Assembly (NCBI GenBank): GCA_021373255.1
Contig: JAJFTD010000134.1
Span: 1-40,314, forward strand
DNA from: a bacterium
GTDB taxonomy: Bacteria; Armatimonadota; UBA5829
Reading direction: 5' to 3'
Length of the DNA stretch: 40,314 nucleotides
Numbering within the stretch: the stretch's first letter is position 1; every line of letters starts with the position of its first letter. The notes beneath the pieces are model-generated. The model did not search any database, had not been told where the DNA came from, and was given only the letters and a program-made list of their open reading frames with translations. Made by a program: the position numbers and the translations under genes. This document shows positions 9,501 through 17,726 of this stretch, one piece after another.

Positions 9501-12360
9501 CCCCAATTTTCCCTGCAGATGGTATGTCCGCGCTATATTCATTCGGGTTGCCGGTAGGAGGCATTGTGACAGCAGTGAAATCGTCGCCATTTCTACGCCA
9601 GTAAAGTGTGACATTCCCCATCTTGTAGTTGTCCGTAACGACTGCGCTGACTTTATAGGATCCATAGAGAACTGCCGTGTCCACAAGCGGTGTGTGGACA
9701 ATCACAGGCGGTGTGCTATCAGTCCTGAGACTGAAGTCAACATCGCAGTTATCGTTAATAGAGCTGTCGCCATTGAAGACGACCCTGACTCTGTAATGAT
9801 CGGACCCTGGATATCCAGTGGTGTCCCATGCATACGATCCTAAATTATAGGGAAGCGATCCCGCACCAGAGATGAGATTCCATGTAGAACCACTATCTGT
9901 AGAGTATTCCAGTTTTACAGTATCAGAAGACTCCCACGCAACACCCAGTGTAGCCCAGGAGATGCCGATCGAATTACCTGGTTCGTAGATGCCTCCCCCG
10001 TTGGGAGCGCTGCACGTAACAGTGCGCAAGATGCGGCAGGATGTCAGGCGCTGGTAAAGGACGTCAGTAGACGTGTAGAAAGAGCCGGAAGTAGTCGCTT
10101 GCGGTGGGCACGACCCGTAATAGGAGCAGTTCCAATAGCCAAATGATGTAGATGGGGGAGTGTCGTAATCATAGTAAGCGTAGGCTGCAGCCGGCCAGGC
10201 GACCCCAATCATGTAGGACCTCCCGCTCAGCAGTCGAACCGATATCGGCCCAGAGCTGTGCCAGACTCGTGTGGCAACGGGCGGGTTAGTGATGGTGTTC
10301 TCATGGATCTTAGTGTAGGGTGCACCTGAGATCGACTCGTATACAACAAATCGAAGCTCACTACCGGACACGATTTCCAGGTATTGTTCGATCTGCGTCA
10401 GGTCACTATCAGCGGTGCATTCGAATACATTAGTTGCAGTGTATGAGGACATCAAACTAGCAATATATCCAGCCCCCACCGTATCAGCCCCACACTGAGT
10501 TATGTTGAAACAATGCAGGTCAATAGGTGCATTGGCCGGCTCATGCGATACATTGCGGGCTTTGGCAACGTCGCTGGCTTCAACGTAATAGCACACCTGA
10601 TCGCCGATGCGCAGCGGCCCTGGTATTGACGCCTTGTACGATTGCCAGCTGCCGGACGGGTCGGAAGTCGTCATAGGTACTGCCGTGAATGGCCCACCAT
10701 TTAAGCTCCAGTACAGTGTCACCGTGTCCGTCCCGACGCTGTCCCACAAGCTTACCAATACATCAAATGGCCACCAGAGTTTGCCTGTGTCTTGTAACGG
10801 CTTATCAAGAGATGAAAAGCTAGGACCCGTAGTATCCCAATTTAATGTGAAATCAGTATCGCATCGGTCTTCGACAGTCGAGTCCGCATTCCAAACCACC
10901 CGGACAAGATAGTCGAGCGAAGTGGGGTATCCAGTGGTATCCCAGTTGAACGATCCGGCTTCGCAGGGCAGGTTTTCAGCCCCGACGATTGGTGCCCAAG
11001 TAGTCCCAGAATTGGTCGAGTATTCCAGACGCACGGTATCTGCCGGTTGCCAGCAACTTCCCGTAGGTTTCCATGTCACTGGAACGACTGTACCAGGCTC
11101 GATCCAGTAATACATGTTGTCAGTAGGGAACTGTATTGCAAGACCACGGCTATCTAAGCAGAATGTTAGGCTCTGATTAAAGCGTGAAAAGTAAAATCCC
11201 GAGTGTTGAGTAATTGATGGCGGAGGATAGACCGTTGAATCAAAGCTATACTTGATCACTCCAAAGTCGGCCGAATCAACACTGGAGTCGTAACCATAAT
11301 AAGCGGTTACTCCACTCAATTGCCACGCCACCGCAATGAGATACGACCGTCCTTGGACCATGTGCACATTTATCGGCCCTGAACTATACATCATAGTGCC
11401 CGATTCCAGGGTGCTAACCGATTTCTCCAATAGCTTGGTGAATGTGCCATCGCCGTATGGGCGCGGAGATTCGTAGACAACGAATCTGAGTTCTGTTGGC
11501 CCGGACAGGTTTGTAGGTAGATTTAAATACTGTGAGAACTCCAGCAGTTCCGAGGATGCCGAGCAGTAAAAAATGTTGCCGCACATCAGCGGACCAGCGA
11601 CGGTGGTGGCGGTGGTGGCGCCGACAACCTGAGTACACTGTGTTGCTACTCCTACTCGATAGGTTTCCGTAGGCGCACCGGCAGGCAGGCGAGTGATGTT
11701 AGGGTTATAAGAAGTATCTGTTGTCTCTATGTAATATCGAAACTCATCACAAGACAGCGCCGGACCAGGGATATCAGCGCTGTAATCGTTCGGATTACCG
11801 CTGGGGCTCATCGACGCTTCTGTGATTGGACCGCCATTCTTGCTCCAGTAAAGTTTTACTGAGGCAATGCCGTGGTCATCAGTTGCTGTCGCGCAGACCC
11901 TGTACGGCCCCGCCCCAGCGGGAATATCATACAGTCTGGTGTGCGTAACCGTCGGAGGTTTTGTGTCAATAAAGAACGTAAAGACGGAGTCCGAGGTATC
12001 ACTGGTATTCTCATGACCAACGCTTGTAGCCTTGACCAGATACTGCGTTGATGCGGTCAGTCCTGTGGTGTTCCATGCGAACGAGCCCACGGTGTAGGAT
12101 AGAGATTGCGCACCGGAGATCTGGTTCCACGTCGTGCCCGTGTTACTGGAGTATTCCAGCCTCACGGTGTCACCTGTCTGCCACCCACCGGAACAGGACC
12201 AGCACACCTGCACAGTCTCTCCAGGCTGGTATACTTCGCCGCCGTTTGGCGTGAGCAGACTCAACCCGCGCGGCGCTGCCGATAGTGGCCCAGCCACAAG
12301 GAGAGCAAACAAGATGATTGCAACAGCATAATGGCACAACCTACATTTGCTGAAAGACAT
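6574..12360 (-). CDS. Giant secreted modular surface protein with four Ig-like repeat modules
   Basis: 1928 residues from an ATG 8 bases after GGAGG; an in-frame ATG 36 bases upstream was rejected. A signal peptide ends near LSA-AP (residue 29). Three full modules and one partial (about 8330-12240) each hold an Ig-like unit (DTVRLEYS..SGTTW, ending DTTPP) and an Fn3-like unit (VTLYWS.NGG, YSADIPG). The first three also hold a Cys-rich sandwich unit (SELRFVVYE, SSGPISV). Then come a beta domain (7740-8300), half of a choice-of-anchor-D domain (FGRIDSG, near 7650), a LamG-like domain (7050-7590), the other anchor half (FAPTWGGPRS, near 6900) and an OB-like end (FYIQDDDRTGGIGV). No LPXTG, PEP-CTERM or other sorting tail is visible. 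It is likely an extracellular binding or matrix protein; the ligand is unknown. Confidence 0.8.
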   Translation of the reverse strand: MSFSKCRLCHYAVAIILFALLVAGPLSAAPRGLSLLTPNGGEVYQPGETVQVCWSCSGGWQTGDTVRLEYSSNTGTTWNQISGAQSLSYTVGSFAWNTTGLTASTQYLVKATSVGHENTSDTSDSVFTFFIDTKPPTVTHTRLYDIPAGAGPYRVCATATDDHGIASVKLYWSKNGGPITEASMSPSGNPNDYSADIPGPALSCDEFRYYIETTDTSYNPNITRLPAGAPTETYRVGVATQCTQVVGATTATTVAGPLMCGNIFYCSASSELLEFSQYLNLPTNLSGPTELRFVVYESPRPYGDGTFTKLLEKSVSTLESGTMMYSSGPINVHMVQGRSYLIAVAWQLSGVTAYYGYDSSVDSADFGVIKYSFDSTVYPPPSITQHSGFYFSRFNQSLTFCLDSRGLAIQFPTDNMYYWIEPGTVVPVTWKPTGSCWQPADTVRLEYSTNSGTTWAPIVGAENLPCEAGSFNWDTTGYPTSLDYLVRVVWNADSTVEDRCDTDFTLNWDTTGPSFSSLDKPLQDTGKLWWPFDVLVSLWDSVGTDTVTLYWSLNGGPFTAVPMTTSDPSGSWQSYKASIPGPLRIGDQVCYYVEASDVAKARNVSHEPANAPIDLHCFNITQCGADTVGAGYIASLMSSYTATNVFECTADSDLTQIEQYLEIVSGSELRFVVYESISGAPYTKIHENTITNPPVATRVWHSSGPISVRLLSGRSYMIGVAWPAAAYAYYDYDTPPSTSFGYWNCSYYGSCPPQATTSGSFYTSTDVLYQRLTSCRILRTVTCSAPNGGGIYEPGNSIGISWATLGVAWESSDTVKLEYSTDSGSTWNLISGAGSLPYNLGSYAWDTTGYPGSDHYRVRVVFNGDSSINDNCDVDFSLRTDSTPPVIVHTPLVDTAVLYGSYKVSAVVTDNYKMGNVTLYWRRNGDDFTAVTMPPTGNPNEYSADIPSAGKIGDTYCYYIQVVDGSLAGNIITEPAGAPGQPHCFTTVACAVDVLGTGLASATYTENLCGNVFNCSVTSELKEIRQHLNISSASSLVFYIYEYVPSSGTYTVKASYTVQNPGTGDAWYSSGPISFNLLSGYKYRICVYIQGTATAYYDLTGHPISTAIGNSSYGYGLVSGSAVFHQELTSCRTPCGITLTSFNSGGYYEPGSESCPKAVLMAWSYYGVNWRKSDTVRLEYSNDSGGTWNQIPGAEALAYPTASYNWNTSGFPELDHYRVRVVFNADSLVSDVSDNDFILKWDTTPPVVTHTPLQDTDNWNASTYQVSAGVTDDRWINSVTLYYSRNGSAYSSVAMGGSTTFSGNIPGGYKIGDTYSYYIVAKDGSCAMNTTRMPAEGAYQFKSIATLDRFTQQNGLHDLNNTCVTFTPNGAPDFYTACTRPILTLPTDPVDGTTLSLTNNGYQQVTLADNAQVSIYGNLFGSFYIGSDGYVSFGSTGTTYRYLADHFACKRISGLMCDLNPAAGGSVSWKQLADRVAVTYLNVPYYGTTTQNTFQIEMFFDGKIALSYLGIQYSSAITGLSAGTGTPTNFITSDFSAYPQCCPGDIVLEDSIAPADDKAMDFGRIDSGLSRRERVTLRNTSQCELLVKDIRITEYTEDFNDGFAQNWRELNDADWNVVNGQYVASTTSSSVDMISIYEGDVFNDFYWEVSARILHPGYMPILIFRVTPDFQIYPVVGSGYLFLVSMSCGVPDFGIYRQINGKIIMMASGRWSYGVTGGTYKLAVNAVGPLLQFFINGIKVAEVTDSSLSSGMLGLSVLNDYTSTFDDIVVTQPLGTTLPQARGFSLERLPTLPLMLAAGGSIDFDAIFAPTWGGPRSTNIFIDTSDPDQPTAKLRLSGTGISTQKCSSLKSLRDGGPVGITGGRVSAVFADRFYIQDDDRTGGIGVLWGGSMPAEGNLVTVVGSMTTQSGERLISATEVTAAGQQSAP
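8330..12240 (-). repeat. Four tandem approximately 1.1-kb repeat modules within the surface protein
   Basis: Approximate bounds: module 1, 11150-12240; module 2, 10030-11150; module 3, 8950-10030; module 4, 8330-8950, which lacks the third subdomain. All carry the recurring words DTVRLEYS or DTVKLEYS, YRVRVV or a variant, and TLYW or TLYY. The first three end with LTSCR or a close variant. The modules have diverged, so this is an old internal amplification. Confidence 0.8.
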
Positions 12361-12465
12361 GCCCGTGTCCTCCCAATCCAGCAGGCATTTGTGCACGTTC
12401 TATATGTGGAGAGCACGAACAACTATTATCTGTGACACATAAGCCTGATCGCTACAGTATACTGG

Positions 12466-12495
12466 AATCTACCACATTAATTAATTAGTTGTCAA
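12466..12495 (-). promoter_or_regulatory. Likely promoter of the surface protein gene
   Basis: On the minus strand TTGACA (12495-12490) is followed after 18 bases by TAGATT (12471-12466). The -35 box is perfect and the -10 box matches at 4 of 6. This predicts a leader of about 100 bases, in an AT-rich stretch with TTAATTAATTA. Confidence 0.55.
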
Positions 12496-12588
12496 GTCTG
12501 TAGAGTAGTTCTCGCATTTGTGAGTTAGGAGTATACAACATCTAATATCATTTCAACGAGATCTTCCCTTTAACCACTATTCAGCCTA

Positions 12589-12830
12589 ATCCAGCCGCGC
12601 GTAAATATCATGGGTTACCTGACATGCATGCGAGAAGCCATCAAGATGATACGTAACAAGGGCAGTGGGCAAATTGTGAATGTCGGGGCACTCTCTGCAA
12701 AAGTCAGGGAGGTCGGTAGTAATGTTTACGTCGCCACCAAGGCCGCGATCGAGGCGGATGAGTGAAAGCCTGTGCAAGCAGCATGCTGAAGATTCAGCCC
12801 GAAGCTCCAGAAAGAACCTCGGGCCTCACC
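12589..12830 (+). pseudogene. Remnant of a short-chain dehydrogenase/reductase
   Basis: This 500-base gap between genes is not empty. From about 12601 one plus-strand frame reads VNIMGYLTCMREAIKMIR and then GSNVYVATKAAIE. These are the SDR segments N-x-x-G, the Ser-bearing strand (IVNVGALSA) and the catalytic YxxxK (YVATK). The frame stops at TGA 12763-12765. Dropping into another frame just before it continues with MSESLCKQHAED, which fits the helix that follows the active site in SDRs. The N-terminal nucleotide-binding half is missing. It is a truncated, frameshifted gene with no start or ribosome binding site. The 3' limit is approximate. Confidence 0.65.
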
Positions 12831-12869
12831 TGTGATTGTCACAACATTATAAGGATGAATTCGTATTCC

Positions 12870-14186
12870 TCACCCTTTGATTCCCGTCAGCGTCACTCCC
12901 TCAATGAAGTACCTCTGCGTGAAGAAGAACAGGAGGAGCACTGGGATCATTACCATGGTCGACGCGGCCATAACCATTCCGAACTCCGCGGAGTGTTCGC
13001 CCTGGAAGAGCTGGAGAGCGTAGGCCAAGGTCATTTTTTCTGGAGAGTTCAGGTAAATCAACGGCCCCATGAAGTTGTTCCATGAGCCCATGAAGGTCAT
13101 GATTGCCACCGCTGCAAGGGCGGGTTTTACTTGTTGGATCATGATCTTCCAAAAGGTTGTCCAGTATCCGGCGCCATCGATCCTTGCTGCTTCTTCAAGC
13201 TCTTGAGGTATAGTCATGAAGAACTGTCTGAGCAGGAAGACGCTGAATGCGCCACCGAAGAACGTGGGGACCCAGAGTGGACGCAGTGTATCCACCCATC
13301 CAAGAGACCGGAAGATCAAGAACACAGGCATCATAGTAACCGCGCCGGGCAGCATCATTGTCGCCAGCAGCAGTGCGAAGAACAGTTCTTTCCCAGGCCA
13401 CTTCAACCGAGCGAATGAATATGCCACCATCGAGCTGGAAATAAGGGTGCCCAGGACGCTGAGGATTGTCACATACAGCGTATTCCAAAGGTAAAGCAGG
13501 CCCTTATGTGTACCTTTCGGCACGAAGTCCAGGGCGTCGGTATAGTTCTCCCATCTCAGACCGAATTTCCTGATTTTGGAAAGTTTCTCCATATTAACGG
13601 TCATGATCTCACCGGCATGCGGCTGCCCGGCGAGTACCTTAACCTTTTTACTTCCGTCGTCTAAATCAAGGATTTCAGCTACTTTCACATTCTTCCCGTC
13701 GATAACCACCCGGGAGAGCCCGCATTTCTTGCCATCCAGCTTTACCTGCACCTGCCGTGTCGGCACCCACACCGGGGGATACTTGAAAATCTGATCCTCT
13801 TCTTTGAATGAGGTCGATACAAGCCAGATAAAGGGGCAGATGAATATTATTGCGCCAGTCAGCAAAACCAGGTGCGTAGCAACTGTTTTCGCCATCTGTT
13901 GTCTCCACCCCACACCATGTGACTTTGCCACTTTGGTGGACGTGGCAGCATACCGGATAGCATATCCACCAGCCAGAAGTGCGACCGTGATAAAGTACAT
14001 AACCGGTGAAGCGGCATGAATAAGGCTCCCAACGCCTATTACCACTGCTGCATAGCCAATATACTGGAGAATCGCCAGGTAGCTGCGATTCTTAACGCAT
14101 TCCCATATCAACACCGAGCACAGGCCTATAGCCATGTATAAAATGATCGTGCCCAGTATCCAGAACAACGGATAAAGAGATTGCAT
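12870..14186 (-). CDS. Enlarged MalG-type sugar ABC transporter permease
   Basis: 438 residues, against about 280 for typical MalG/UgpE permeases. The core is clear: the EAA loop EEAARIDGAGYWTTFWKIMIQQVKP (331-355, where it docks the ATPase), the FMGSWNNFMGPLIY segment, and a C-terminal TM ending in QRYFIEGVTLTGIKG. Two additions stand out. An N-terminal block of about 110 residues carries three extra hydrophobic segments. A charged insertion of about 75 residues (QVQVKLDGKKCGL to KIRKFG) sits after the first core TM, on the outer face where MalG meets the binding protein. The ATG directly follows the stop codon of the upstream fusion gene (TAGATG), so the two are co-translated. Confidence 0.88.
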   Translation of the reverse strand: MQSLYPLFWILGTIILYMAIGLCSVLIWECVKNRSYLAILQYIGYAAVVIGVGSLIHAASPVMYFITVALLAGGYAIRYAATSTKVAKSHGVGWRQQMAKTVATHLVLLTGAIIFICPFIWLVSTSFKEEDQIFKYPPVWVPTRQVQVKLDGKKCGLSRVVIDGKNVKVAEILDLDDGSKKVKVLAGQPHAGEIMTVNMEKLSKIRKFGLRWENYTDALDFVPKGTHKGLLYLWNTLYVTILSVLGTLISSSMVAYSFARLKWPGKELFFALLLATMMLPGAVTMMPVFLIFRSLGWVDTLRPLWVPTFFGGAFSVFLLRQFFMTIPQELEEAARIDGAGYWTTFWKIMIQQVKPALAAVAIMTFMGSWNNFMGPLIYLNSPEKMTLAYALQLFQGEHSAEFGMVMAASTMVMIPVLLLFFFTQRYFIEGVTLTGIKG

Positions 14187-16586
14187 CTAGCCACCCTTCT
14201 CATTTTCGTAGTAGACCCATTTTTTCGCCATCTTGAGGTTAAACAAGGTGAGCAAAAGGATCACTACAAACAAAATCCACGCGATTGCGGAGGCATAACC
14301 CATCTTGAAGTAGTTGAACGCATTGCTGAACAGATAGAGCACAGGCACCATGGTCGAGTCCACCGGGCCTCCACCTGTCATAATATACTGCGTTTCAAAA
14401 CTCTGCAGCACCCCTATTGTGCCCATAACCAAATTGAAGAATATATACGGTGTGAGCATAGGCAGGGTCACATTCCAGAGCCTGGACCACCATCCTGCGC
14501 CATCTATGTCTGCGGCTTCGTATAGCGCTCTGGATATCCCCTGCAGACCTGCAAGCCACAATATGATTCCACCACCAGCCGCCCAGAGTCCCATTACTAT
14601 GAGAGCGGGTTTTGATGTGTACTCGCTTGCCAGCCACAGTGGGGGAGCAATGTGGAACCACGATGTGAACGTTGCGCGCCATGCGGTGTTGATCAAACCA
14701 TATTCCGGGTTTAATACCCATATCCAAAGCACTGCGCTGGCGACTGACGGCACAATGGATGGCAGATAATACACCGTCCTGTACCAATTCATTCCGCGTA
14801 CTTTGGTATTCAGAAGCATAGCTGCGGAAAGACTCACTATCATTCCGAGCGGAAGTCCCCAGAGAGCGAGGTAACCGACATTGTACATCGCCTTTGACAT
14901 AAAACACCGGTCATCAGTCAGCAGATTGACGTAGTTATTAAGCCCAACCCACTTTGCCGGGTGCAGCACATCGTAATCGCAGAAGCTGAATACTAACGAC
15001 GCGATTATGGGTCCCAGCGTGAATACGAGGAAACCGAACAGCCATGGGCAAGCGAATAAATACCCAGCGACAGCCTCTTTTTTAGATAGTCTGCTAAGCG
15101 GGCCTCTTCTCCGGTGTATCGCTGCCACGACAAGGCAGCCAATAATTGCAAACAAGCCCACAATACCAATAGGATACGCCCAGTTAAGATCATGATAAGT
15201 AGCTTTGTTCCGAACCTTATCGAGTTCTTTCTGCACTACCCGTTGACCAAAACTAAGCGCTGCCTTAGGCGATTTTTTGTGGTTAATCGCACTATCCGTG
15301 GCCCTTACCTGCTCATCCCACAGACGCAGCCCAATAAAGGTGACAGGCCTGTACAGCGAATCCGGCAAAAGGCTCAACGTAGTCTGCTGTGCATCTCTGA
15401 GGCGGCGAATTTTGGGAGAAAACTCGCGGATCAAGATGTCATTGACGCGAGAGTTGGCAGTTAACCAGGGCACATAAGTGCGGCCTTTACTGATATTGTA
15501 TTCGCGCTGAGCCTTATGGATAAGCCTGGTACCTTCTTCAGACTTCAGCCATTTTATAAGAGCCCAAGATTCTTCTACATGCCTGGCCCCACGAGGGATC
15601 GCCCAGGAAAACCCTCCGCTCCAGGTGATATACTGCGGCTTTCCCTTGAAACCAGCTTTGCCTTCGTATCGGTCCACAGGCACCGGCGCAGGGGCGACGG
15701 CAAAATCAAGGCCGGGGTTGTATCTGGCGATTGAGTTAATGAATATTCCGCAGTCGACCTTCATGGCCACCTGTCCGGTCAAGAAGGGATCAAGCTCACC
15801 ACCCTTAAAACCCGACGCAAACGAATTGAGTGCCTGCACTCCTTTGAACTGGTCATAATATTTGACCAGGAAATCAAGAGCTTCGACAGTCTTGGGGTTG
15901 TCTAGGGTGCAAGTCCGGCAGTCCGGGCTCATAAACTCTCCACCATTCTGCCAACTGAATAGATAGAGCCAACTATTGCCATACAGCGGAATAAAGCCTA
16001 TTCGATCAAAACCACCATCTGCGCGATATTTTGTCAGCCGCTTTGAATAACTGATAAGTTCATCCCATGTGCGCGGGGGACGGTTCGGGTCCAGGCCGAC
16101 TTCTCTAAAGAGCTGCCGATTGTAATAAAGCACTCTGTCGTCTATGTCGTCTGGAATAGCATAGACTTTGCCCTCATAAACCGCCTCGTTCCAAGCTGCT
16201 TTATAATATTCTTCGGGCCTTACTCCATCGTGTTTTTTGCGATCACGTTCGATCAACTCGTTGAGTGGTGTGAATGTAGCACGAGCTGCCCAGTCTCCAA
16301 CAGTAAACCTGTCCTGCAGCACTACATCAGGCGGTACCTTGCCGACAATGGCTGTCATCAGCTTTTGGGAGTTCATATTACCCGCACCCATACCAAGCAT
16401 CTCTACTTCGATATTGGGGTGGCGGCGCTCAAACTCGGCGTAGGCAGCTTCCCAACCCTTCATGCGTTCCGGAACCATCGGTCCCCATACTACAAGTTTG
16501 ATTTTCTCGGGTTGATTGCTTTTACAGCCGCCTATAGCGAATAAGGAAATTACAAGCAGTAAAGCGGAGACAATTCTTCGAAACAA
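14187..16586 (-). CDS. Sugar-binding lipoprotein fused to MalF-type ABC permease
   Basis: 799 residues from a TTG about 7 bases after GGGGA. A lipoprotein signal ends at IGGC (Cys21). Residues 30-460 form an extracellular sugar-binding domain (family 1): LVVWGPMVPERMKGWEAAYAEF, GKVYAIPDDIDDRVLYYNRQLF and a WSGGFSWAIPRGARH stretch. One TM (about 472-491) leads into a MalF permease (about 505-795) with the EAA loop EAADIDGAGWWSRLWNVTLPMLTP near 690-713. No stop or frameshift separates the halves. Each importer would thus carry a tethered binding protein. No ATPase gene is adjacent, so a shared MsmK/UgpC-type ATPase is presumably coded elsewhere. The sugar is unknown. Confidence 0.92.
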   Translation of the reverse strand: MFRRIVSALLLVISLFAIGGCKSNQPEKIKLVVWGPMVPERMKGWEAAYAEFERRHPNIEVEMLGMGAGNMNSQKLMTAIVGKVPPDVVLQDRFTVGDWAARATFTPLNELIERDRKKHDGVRPEEYYKAAWNEAVYEGKVYAIPDDIDDRVLYYNRQLFREVGLDPNRPPRTWDELISYSKRLTKYRADGGFDRIGFIPLYGNSWLYLFSWQNGGEFMSPDCRTCTLDNPKTVEALDFLVKYYDQFKGVQALNSFASGFKGGELDPFLTGQVAMKVDCGIFINSIARYNPGLDFAVAPAPVPVDRYEGKAGFKGKPQYITWSGGFSWAIPRGARHVEESWALIKWLKSEEGTRLIHKAQREYNISKGRTYVPWLTANSRVNDILIREFSPKIRRLRDAQQTTLSLLPDSLYRPVTFIGLRLWDEQVRATDSAINHKKSPKAALSFGQRVVQKELDKVRNKATYHDLNWAYPIGIVGLFAIIGCLVVAAIHRRRGPLSRLSKKEAVAGYLFACPWLFGFLVFTLGPIIASLVFSFCDYDVLHPAKWVGLNNYVNLLTDDRCFMSKAMYNVGYLALWGLPLGMIVSLSAAMLLNTKVRGMNWYRTVYYLPSIVPSVASAVLWIWVLNPEYGLINTAWRATFTSWFHIAPPLWLASEYTSKPALIVMGLWAAGGGIILWLAGLQGISRALYEAADIDGAGWWSRLWNVTLPMLTPYIFFNLVMGTIGVLQSFETQYIMTGGGPVDSTMVPVLYLFSNAFNYFKMGYASAIAWILFVVILLLTLFNLKMAKKWVYYENEKGG

Positions 16587-16616
16587 TGGCGTTTCCCCAG
16601 TTACTCATTACAAGGA

Positions 16617-16924
16617 CTAACGCTTCGGGGCGTAGAACGAGCTCCGAAGCCTGTTGACTTTCGGACGATAAGTTAACGTAAAGACATATTGTCTAGTGGA
16701 AATCACTGCCGTGGGTTGCGGGATGATTATAGCTAAAATCAGACAGTCCGACGATTGCATTAAATACACCCAGTGCCAGGTGTCTCCCGGATGCAAATCC
16801 CAATCTTTGAAGTGCTGATCAAGTGCCCGGAAGAAGTCTCCTGAAACGTCTCATCAAGCCCAACCTTGGCTCTTATTTTAGCAGAATCCCACATAAATGC
16901 AAAGTAGTCATAACCAGAGATCAT
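16617..16924 (-). pseudogene. Possible frameshifted remnant of an unrecognised gene
   Basis: The 438-base gap upstream of the transporter holds two minus-strand frames that read like one protein broken by a shift. One frame, from ATG 16924, gives MISGYDYFAFMWDSAKIR up to VGLDETFQ, then stops at about 16760. The next frame gives FFRALDQHFKDWDLHPGD, then WHWVYLMQSSDCLILAII, and ends at TAG 16619-16617. The composition (Asp, Phe, Trp, His) looks coding. No ribosome binding site is visible and the family is not recognised. The alternatives are a sequencing frameshift in a live gene, or chance. Confidence 0.35.
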
Positions 16925-16950
16925 TGCGATAAACGTGAGGTCTGGCGCAT

Positions 16951-16981
16951 AAAAAACAGCGTCATCAAAAAATGACGCTGT
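16951..16981 (-). terminator. Intrinsic terminator of the PEP-CTERM gene
   Basis: ACAGCGTCAT (16956-16965) pairs with ATGACGCTGT (16972-16981) around a 6-base loop. Read on the minus strand, a T-run follows the stem. It lies about 45 bases after the stop codon at 17025. Confidence 0.88.
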
Positions 16982-17024
16982 GTCACGTGCAAGCTACCAG
17001 GAATAGAGGCTTGTGCCTGCCGAG

Positions 17025-17648
17025 CTACTTCTTCCTGCGTATCCTAAGGCCACAAAGAGCGGTAGTACCGCTGAGTAATGCAAGTAAACTCGATGGTTCC
17101 GGCACATACTTCGGGATGACGTTGCCTGTGGCTCCACCACCAAGAAATGGAGATGGTAATCCAGCAGGAATATCAACCGTCAGGTGCAAGCCAAAGACTG
17201 GGGCACTACCACTAAATGAAAAATCAGTGAAGTTGAATGCCTTTGTGATACTTCCGGATTCAGGAGTTATCATCGCCACATTCTTAGGCGCATTCAGCCA
17301 GCCGGCAACCTCTACCGAATTGCCTTTATTGGGATGCTGATCCCAAATCCAATCGCCATAATCAGGCCCATTGGCTGTAAAGCTATCACCTGTCTTGCTA
17401 ACCGCGAAGAAGCCCCATATATCAGTGACCGAGTATTTATTTCCACCAGATAAAAGGTATGCATCTGACTGGAGTGTGATTGTATACATGAATTGGTTTG
17501 AGGTAAAAAGCGCCGGTGTCAGCGTGATTCCATGTATATCAAAATAATTAAATGCCGACGGCGCAGGTGCGGGGTTTGCATGGGCAATAGTTCCACATCC
17601 CAGGATGAACATAGTTAATAGCAAAAATAAAATCGACTTACTCTTCAT
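17025..17648 (-). CDS. PEP-CTERM-sorted secreted protein
   Basis: 207 residues from an ATG 8 bases after GGAGG; a longer reading upstream has no ribosome binding site. A signal peptide (about 1-24) is followed by a beta-rich body with no recognised catalytic domain. The C-terminus is a textbook exosortase-sorting signal: VPEPSSL, a hydrophobic helix (LLALLSGTTALCGL), then RIRRKK. Exosortase would cleave at the PEP motif and place the protein at the cell surface or in the matrix. No exosortase gene is in the window. It is single, divergent from the prepilin-like gene, and has its own promoter and terminator. Confidence 0.88.
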   Translation of the reverse strand: MKSKSILFLLLTMFILGCGTIAHANPAPAPSAFNYFDIHGITLTPALFTSNQFMYTITLQSDAYLLSGGNKYSVTDIWGFFAVSKTGDSFTANGPDYGDWIWDQHPNKGNSVEVAGWLNAPKNVAMITPESGSITKAFNFTDFSFSGSAPVFGLHLTVDIPAGLPSPFLGGGATGNVIPKYVPEPSSLLALLSGTTALCGLRIRRKK

Positions 17649-17694
17649 TACTATTCCTCCACAAGTTAAGAGGTGTCTTGCCGCGTGCCCATCC

Positions 17695-17712
17695 TGTGAC
17701 AGTGACATCACA
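17695..17712. promoter_or_regulatory. Operator-like dyad in the leader of the PEP-CTERM gene
   Basis: TGTGACAGTGACATCACA has arms TGTGA and TCACA spaced by 8 bases, and lies just downstream of the predicted start of transcription. The arms match the CRP/FNR-family half-site, but that family's usual spacing is 6. It could be a repressor site. Confidence 0.35.
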
Positions 17713-17726
17713 ACCATACCAACCAT

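Noticed and set aside
12762-13085. Plus-strand frame starting in the SDR remnant
   Set aside because: Most of it is antisense to the conserved permease C-terminus. Only the first part overlaps SDR-like sequence.
17695-17712. CRP site before the PEP-CTERM gene
   Set aside because: The arms match but the spacing is 8 instead of 6. It is kept only as an operator-like dyad, not assigned to CRP.
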